Below are positions 61,441 to 64,000 of a DNA stretch of 64,000 bases, in pieces. Location: NCBI RefSeq assembly GCF_900103735.1, contig NZ_FMXE01000013.1:55825-119824 (forward strand). The letters run 5' to 3'. Each line of letters starts with the position of its first letter. Within the stretch, counting starts at the first letter, position 1. The position numbers and the translations under genes were made by a program. The notes under the pieces were generated by a model that was not told the origin of the DNA, made no database searches, and worked only from the letters and a program-made list of their open reading frames with translations. The stretch is from Algoriphagus alkaliphilus (GTDB lineage: Bacteria; Bacteroidota; Bacteroidia; Cytophagales; Cyclobacteriaceae).

Positions 61441-62157
61441 ATGAAAATAATTCCCGCCATAGACCTCATCGGAGGCAAGTGCGTCCGACTCTGTCAGGGC
61501 GACTACAGCAGCAAAAAAGAATACCACGACAATCCCCTCGAAATGGCCAAGCGTTTTGAAGGTGTAGGAATTCAGCACCTTCATCTGGTAGATTTGGATG
61601 GGGCTAAAGCCAAAAAGATCATCAACGGCGAGGTTTTGGAGCGGATCTGTGCTGGAACTTCCCTTCAGGTTGACTTTGGAGGAGGAATACAGTCCGATGA
61701 AGAGATTGAAAAAGCTTTTGCATTGGGAGCAAAGCAGGTGACCGGAGGAAGTATAGCAGTCAAAAATCCTGTTCTTTTCAACGAATGGATCAGCAAGTAC
61801 GGAGCGGAGAAGATTATTCTTGGCGCTGATGCGAAAAACAAAAAAATCGCTGTCGGAGGCTGGGAGGAAACTACTTCGGTGGATTTGATTCCTTTTATCA
61901 AGGCTTATTTCGAGAAAGGCATCAGCTATGTGATCTGTACAGATGTAGCGAAGGATGGCTTACTTCAAGGGCCTTCAACCGAATTGTATCAAGAGATTTT
62001 GCAAGAAATCCCTGGCTTAAAGTTGATTGCCAGTGGAGGTGTTTCCTCAATGAAGGATCTGGAAGAGCTGGAGAAAATAGGTGTTTACGGCACGATTGTC
62101 GGCAAGGCCTACTATGAGGGAAGGGTGACATTGGAGGAATTAGCAAGTTTTGAATGA
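61441..62157 (+). CDS. hisA: Phosphoribosylformimino-5-aminoimidazole carboxamide ribotide isomerase
   Basis: 238 residues from ATG 61441 (MKIIPAIDLIGGKCVRLCQGDY), not from the TTG at 61414. DLIGGKCVRL, LVDLDGA, FGGGIQSDEEI, TDVAKDGLLQGPS and ASGGVSSMKDLEEL are typical. Amadori-type isomerase of histidine synthesis. Confidence 0.95.
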   Translation: MKIIPAIDLIGGKCVRLCQGDYSSKKEYHDNPLEMAKRFEGVGIQHLHLVDLDGAKAKKIINGEVLERICAGTSLQVDFGGGIQSDEEIEKAFALGAKQVTGGSIAVKNPVLFNEWISKYGAEKIILGADAKNKKIAVGGWEETTSVDLIPFIKAYFEKGISYVICTDVAKDGLLQGPSTELYQEILQEIPGLKLIASGGVSSMKDLEELEKIGVYGTIVGKAYYEGRVTLEELASFE

Positions 62158-62350
62158 GTATCTAGACATTAGACGCAAGTATCAAGACCTAAAAATCTAG
62201 ACCGAACTTTACTTTACCGCCTTAACACTTTCAAACCTTTCAACATCAAATTCTAATTTTCCAATCTTTCAATCTTCCAATTTTTCAATCAATAATGAAT
62301 ATCGAACACCGAATGTTGAATAGCGAAGTAGTGAATAACGGAATAGAAAA
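62158..62350. other. hisA-hisF spacer made of degenerate repeats
   Basis: 193 bp with three repeat types: CTAGACATTAGACGCAAG-type (62161-62200), TTTCCAATCTTTCAATCTTC-type (62222-62291) and GAATATCGAACACCGAATG-type (62294-62340). Nothing coding. Members of the same types occur at 60486-60575, 54021-54263 and 61330-61440. Confidence 0.65.
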
Positions 62351-63106
62351 ATGCTAACAAAACGAATCATCCCCTGCCTTGACATCAAAGACGGACGCAC
62401 AGTCAAAGGAGTCAATTTTGTCCAACTCCGGGATGCAGGTGATCCTGTTGAATTGGCAAAAATCTATTCTGATGAAGGGGCGGATGAGCTGGTCTTTTTG
62501 GATATCACTGCTACGGTGGATAAGCGTAAGACTTTGGCCGAACTGGTAACCAAAGTGGCTAAAGCGATCAATATTCCTTTTACTGTAGGCGGTGGAATCT
62601 CCACCGTGGAGGATGTGAAAGTCCTCCTCAATGCCGGTGCGGATAAGATTTCTATCAATTCTGCAGCTGTGCACAATCCCAAAATAGTGGATGAAATGGC
62701 TGCGGAATTTGGTTCCCAATGTATCGTCGTAGCTATCGATACGCGGAATGTGGATGGACTGGATTTTGTGCATACCCATGGTGGTAGGAAGGCTACATTG
62801 TTGCGGACTCAAGCTTGGGCCAAGGAAGTAGCTGATCGGGGTGCCGGTGAGATATTGCTGACTTCTATGGATCATGACGGAACGAAAGCTGGGTTTGCCA
62901 ATGAGATTTTAGCGGAGATATCATCAGCTTTGTCCATTCCGGTAATCGCTTCGGGTGGAGCAGGGACGATGGCGCATTTCAAAGATGTGTTTACCTTTGG
63001 CAAAGCCGATGCGGCCTTAGCTGCCAGTATTTTCCACTTCAAAGAAATCCCCATCCCGGAACTGAAAGAATATTTGATTAGAGAAGATATCAGTATTAGG
63101 AAATAA
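62351..63106 (+). CDS. hisF: Imidazole glycerol phosphate synthase subunit HisF
   Basis: 251 residues. [21 protein letters not shown] with catalytic Asp11, [38 protein letters not shown] with Asp about 130, and [11 protein letters not shown]. Partner of HisH. Confidence 0.97.
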   Translation: MLTKRIIPCLDIKDGRTVKGVNFVQLRDAGDPVELAKIYSDEGADELVFLDITATVDKRKTLAELVTKVAKAINIPFTVGGGISTVEDVKVLLNAGADKISINSAAVHNPKIVDEMAAEFGSQCIVVAIDTRNVDGLDFVHTHGGRKATLLRTQAWAKEVADRGAGEILLTSMDHDGTKAGFANEILAEISSALSIPVIASGGAGTMAHFKDVFTFGKADAALAASIFHFKEIPIPELKEYLIREDISIRK

Positions 63107-63122
63107 AGTTTGGAAAAGAGAG

Positions 63123-63155
63123 AGACCTGCCAGGTTTTCAAAACCTGGCAGGTCT
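63123..63155. repeat. Near-perfect palindrome, GACCTGCCAGG family
   Basis: AGACCTGCCAGGTTTT-C-AAAACCTGGCAGGTCT. Same family as 23889-23923; the T to C and A to G changes in the two arms keep the pairing. Located between hisF and hisIE. Confidence 0.9.
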
Positions 63156-63168
63156 TAAAACGAATATT

Positions 63169-63765
63169 ATGAATATAGACTTCAACAAAATGAATCACCT
63201 CGTTCCTGCCATCGTCCAAGATGCCTTGAGCGGAAAGGTCCTGATGCAAGGCTTTATGAATGAAGAAGCTTTGGCAAAAACCCAAGAATCGGGAATGGTG
63301 ACTTTTTTCAGCCGAAGTAAAAACCGGCTTTGGACCAAGGGGGAGACTTCAGGCAATTTCATGGAATTGGTTTCTGTAACGGTGGACTGTGATGGGGATT
63401 CGATTTTGATTAAAGCCAATCCCCGTGGGCCGGTTTGTCATACCGGTGCAGATACCTGTTTTTTTGAAGAAAACGCATCTAAAACCGGATTTATCGATCA
63501 GCTTAGATCCATCATTAAAGACCGAAAGAATAATCCCAATGACTCTTCCTATACCGCTTCACTTTTCGCCAGAGGCATCAATAAAATCGCCCAAAAAGTG
63601 GGCGAGGAGGCGGTGGAAATTGTGATAGAAGCTAAAGACGACAACAAAGCACTTTTCCTTGGGGAAGCAGCGGATTTACTTTTTCATTATTTGGTTTTGC
63701 TGGAAGCCAAAAACTATGAACTCGATGAGGTGATGGAAGTGCTGATGGAGCGGCATAAAAAGTAA
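63169..63765 (+). CDS. hisIE: Bifunctional phosphoribosyl-AMP cyclohydrolase / phosphoribosyl-ATP pyrophosphatase
   Basis: 198 residues. The N-terminal HisI domain (about 1-115) has GFMNEEALAKTQESGMVTFFSRSKNRLWTKGETSGN and VDCDGDSILIKANPRGPVCHTG; the C-terminal HisE domain (about 120-198) has YTASLFARGINKIAQKVGEEAVEIVIEAK and AADLLFHYLVLL. Fused, as usual. Last his gene here; hisG, hisD, hisC and hisB are not in the window. Confidence 0.96.
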   Translation: MNIDFNKMNHLVPAIVQDALSGKVLMQGFMNEEALAKTQESGMVTFFSRSKNRLWTKGETSGNFMELVSVTVDCDGDSILIKANPRGPVCHTGADTCFFEENASKTGFIDQLRSIIKDRKNNPNDSSYTASLFARGINKIAQKVGEEAVEIVIEAKDDNKALFLGEAADLLFHYLVLLEAKNYELDEVMEVLMERHKK

Positions 63766-63769
63766 GAGG

Positions 63770-63796
63770 AAAGCCCGATCAATTGACCGGGCTTTT
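63770..63796. terminator. Terminator after hisIE
   Basis: AAAGCCCG, 10-nt loop that itself contains a small palindrome, CGGGCTTTT. It can serve both strands. Confidence 0.8.
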
Positions 63797-63802
63797 CTGT
63801 AT

Positions 63803-63887
63803 TTAATTGTTTTGATAGAGCTCATTATACGAATCCTCATTCATTCCTTTGCTGAAGCGTCGGAGGTTGTACGTGAATGATACCATG
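63803..63887 (-). pseudogene. 3' end of an outer-membrane beta-barrel gene, cut off by element B
   Basis: Minus-strand codons ending at TAA 63803 read FMVSFTYNLRRFSKGMNEDS and on to LYQNN. The pattern FMVSFTYNLRRF is that of a last barrel strand. Upstream the frame runs into element B and meets a stop. Beyond the element (63998 down to 63975) the minus strand reads SLFRHGYF in a frame which, if the 88 bp between the direct repeats are removed, joins to MVSFTYNLRRF. So the gene was probably interrupted; the main part lies outside the window. Confidence 0.7.
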
Positions 63888-63975
63888 AAATGCCCATGAG
63901 AATAGCTTCTCACACAGGGGAATGATTATCCAGGGCATTCCATCTGACCATTAAAAAACAAAATATAAACAGATG
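63888..63975. repeat. Structured dispersed element, copy B
   Basis: Homologous to copy A (23088-23176). Helix 1: AATGCCC (63889-63895) with GGGCATT (63933-63939). Helix 2: CATCTG (63941-63946) with CAGATG (63970-63975). Inner hairpin TGAGAA/TTCTCA on the minus strand, 4-nt loop. Conserved block ACAGGGGAATGATTAT (63914-63929). Flanked by the direct repeats ATGAAATGCCCATG (63885-63898) and ATGAAATACCCATG (63973-63986). Confidence 0.8.
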
Positions 63976-64000
63976 AAATACCCATGTCGAAAGAGCGACA

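Overview
The window is chromosomal DNA of a Bacteroidota bacterium, most likely a member of the Cytophagales close to Cyclobacteriaceae/Algoriphagus; the family-level placement is inference. Supporting signs are a SusC/SusD pair, CRTAC1-type VCBS lipoproteins, a TolB-like 6-bladed propeller lipoprotein, a type 2 ferredoxin-NADP reductase, the compact rpsF-rpsR-rplI and prs-rplY-pth operons, and promoters that read TTTG-N18..20-TAnnTTTG. The gene order looks like normal core genome with accessory patches.

Layout. 1-1050: a ferredoxin-NADP reductase (cut by the left edge) behind a MarR regulator, each with a palindromic candidate operator. 1265-7300: hisS, ybaB, a glycosyltransferase, a PspC protein and a TPR lipoprotein-like secreted protein. 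7778-20603: a SusC/SusD locus with two VCBS lipoproteins, a creatininase-family amidohydrolase, a Tat-exported glycosylasparaginase and CutC, which together suggest use of glycopeptides or N-linked glycans. 20721-25516: a CBS protein, metZ under a SAM-I riboswitch, and the prs-rplY-pth operon. 25779-35702: an M14 peptidase, a dienelactone hydrolase, EcsC, tRNA-Gln, ribosomal proteins S6-S18-L9, two methyltransferases, apaG and ung. 35706-43483: a long minus-strand run of lepB, dapB, a DUF5683 protein, parB, parA, yidC and pyrG. 43809-47344: small proteins, an ECF sigma factor and its neighbours.

47478-56234 is a complete tryptophan operon, trpL-E-(four-helix-bundle gene)-G-D-C-F-B-A, followed by a DAHP synthase. 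It starts with a textbook leader-peptide attenuator with three tandem Trp codons and mutually exclusive 1:2, 2:3 and 3:4 hairpins. A ParDE toxin-antitoxin pair follows and is bracketed by the true DAHP synthase end and a decayed second copy of that end. Next come a small secreted peptide with a beta-propeller partner, then phhA and hisH-hisA-hisF-hisIE, headed by a second leader-peptide attenuator with tandem His codons.

The most unusual signal is a roughly 88-bp structured element present twice (23088-23176 and 63888-63975). The two copies share conserved unpaired sequence and their helices differ by compensatory base changes. The second copy interrupts the 3' end of an outer-membrane-protein gene and lies between 14-bp direct repeats. 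Other non-genic structure includes degenerate short-period repeats that fill the spacers of the trp/aro/his clusters, a family of near-perfect palindromes with matched arm changes, and a rRNA-intervening-sequence-type gene inside the trp operon bounded by 19-bp inverted repeats.
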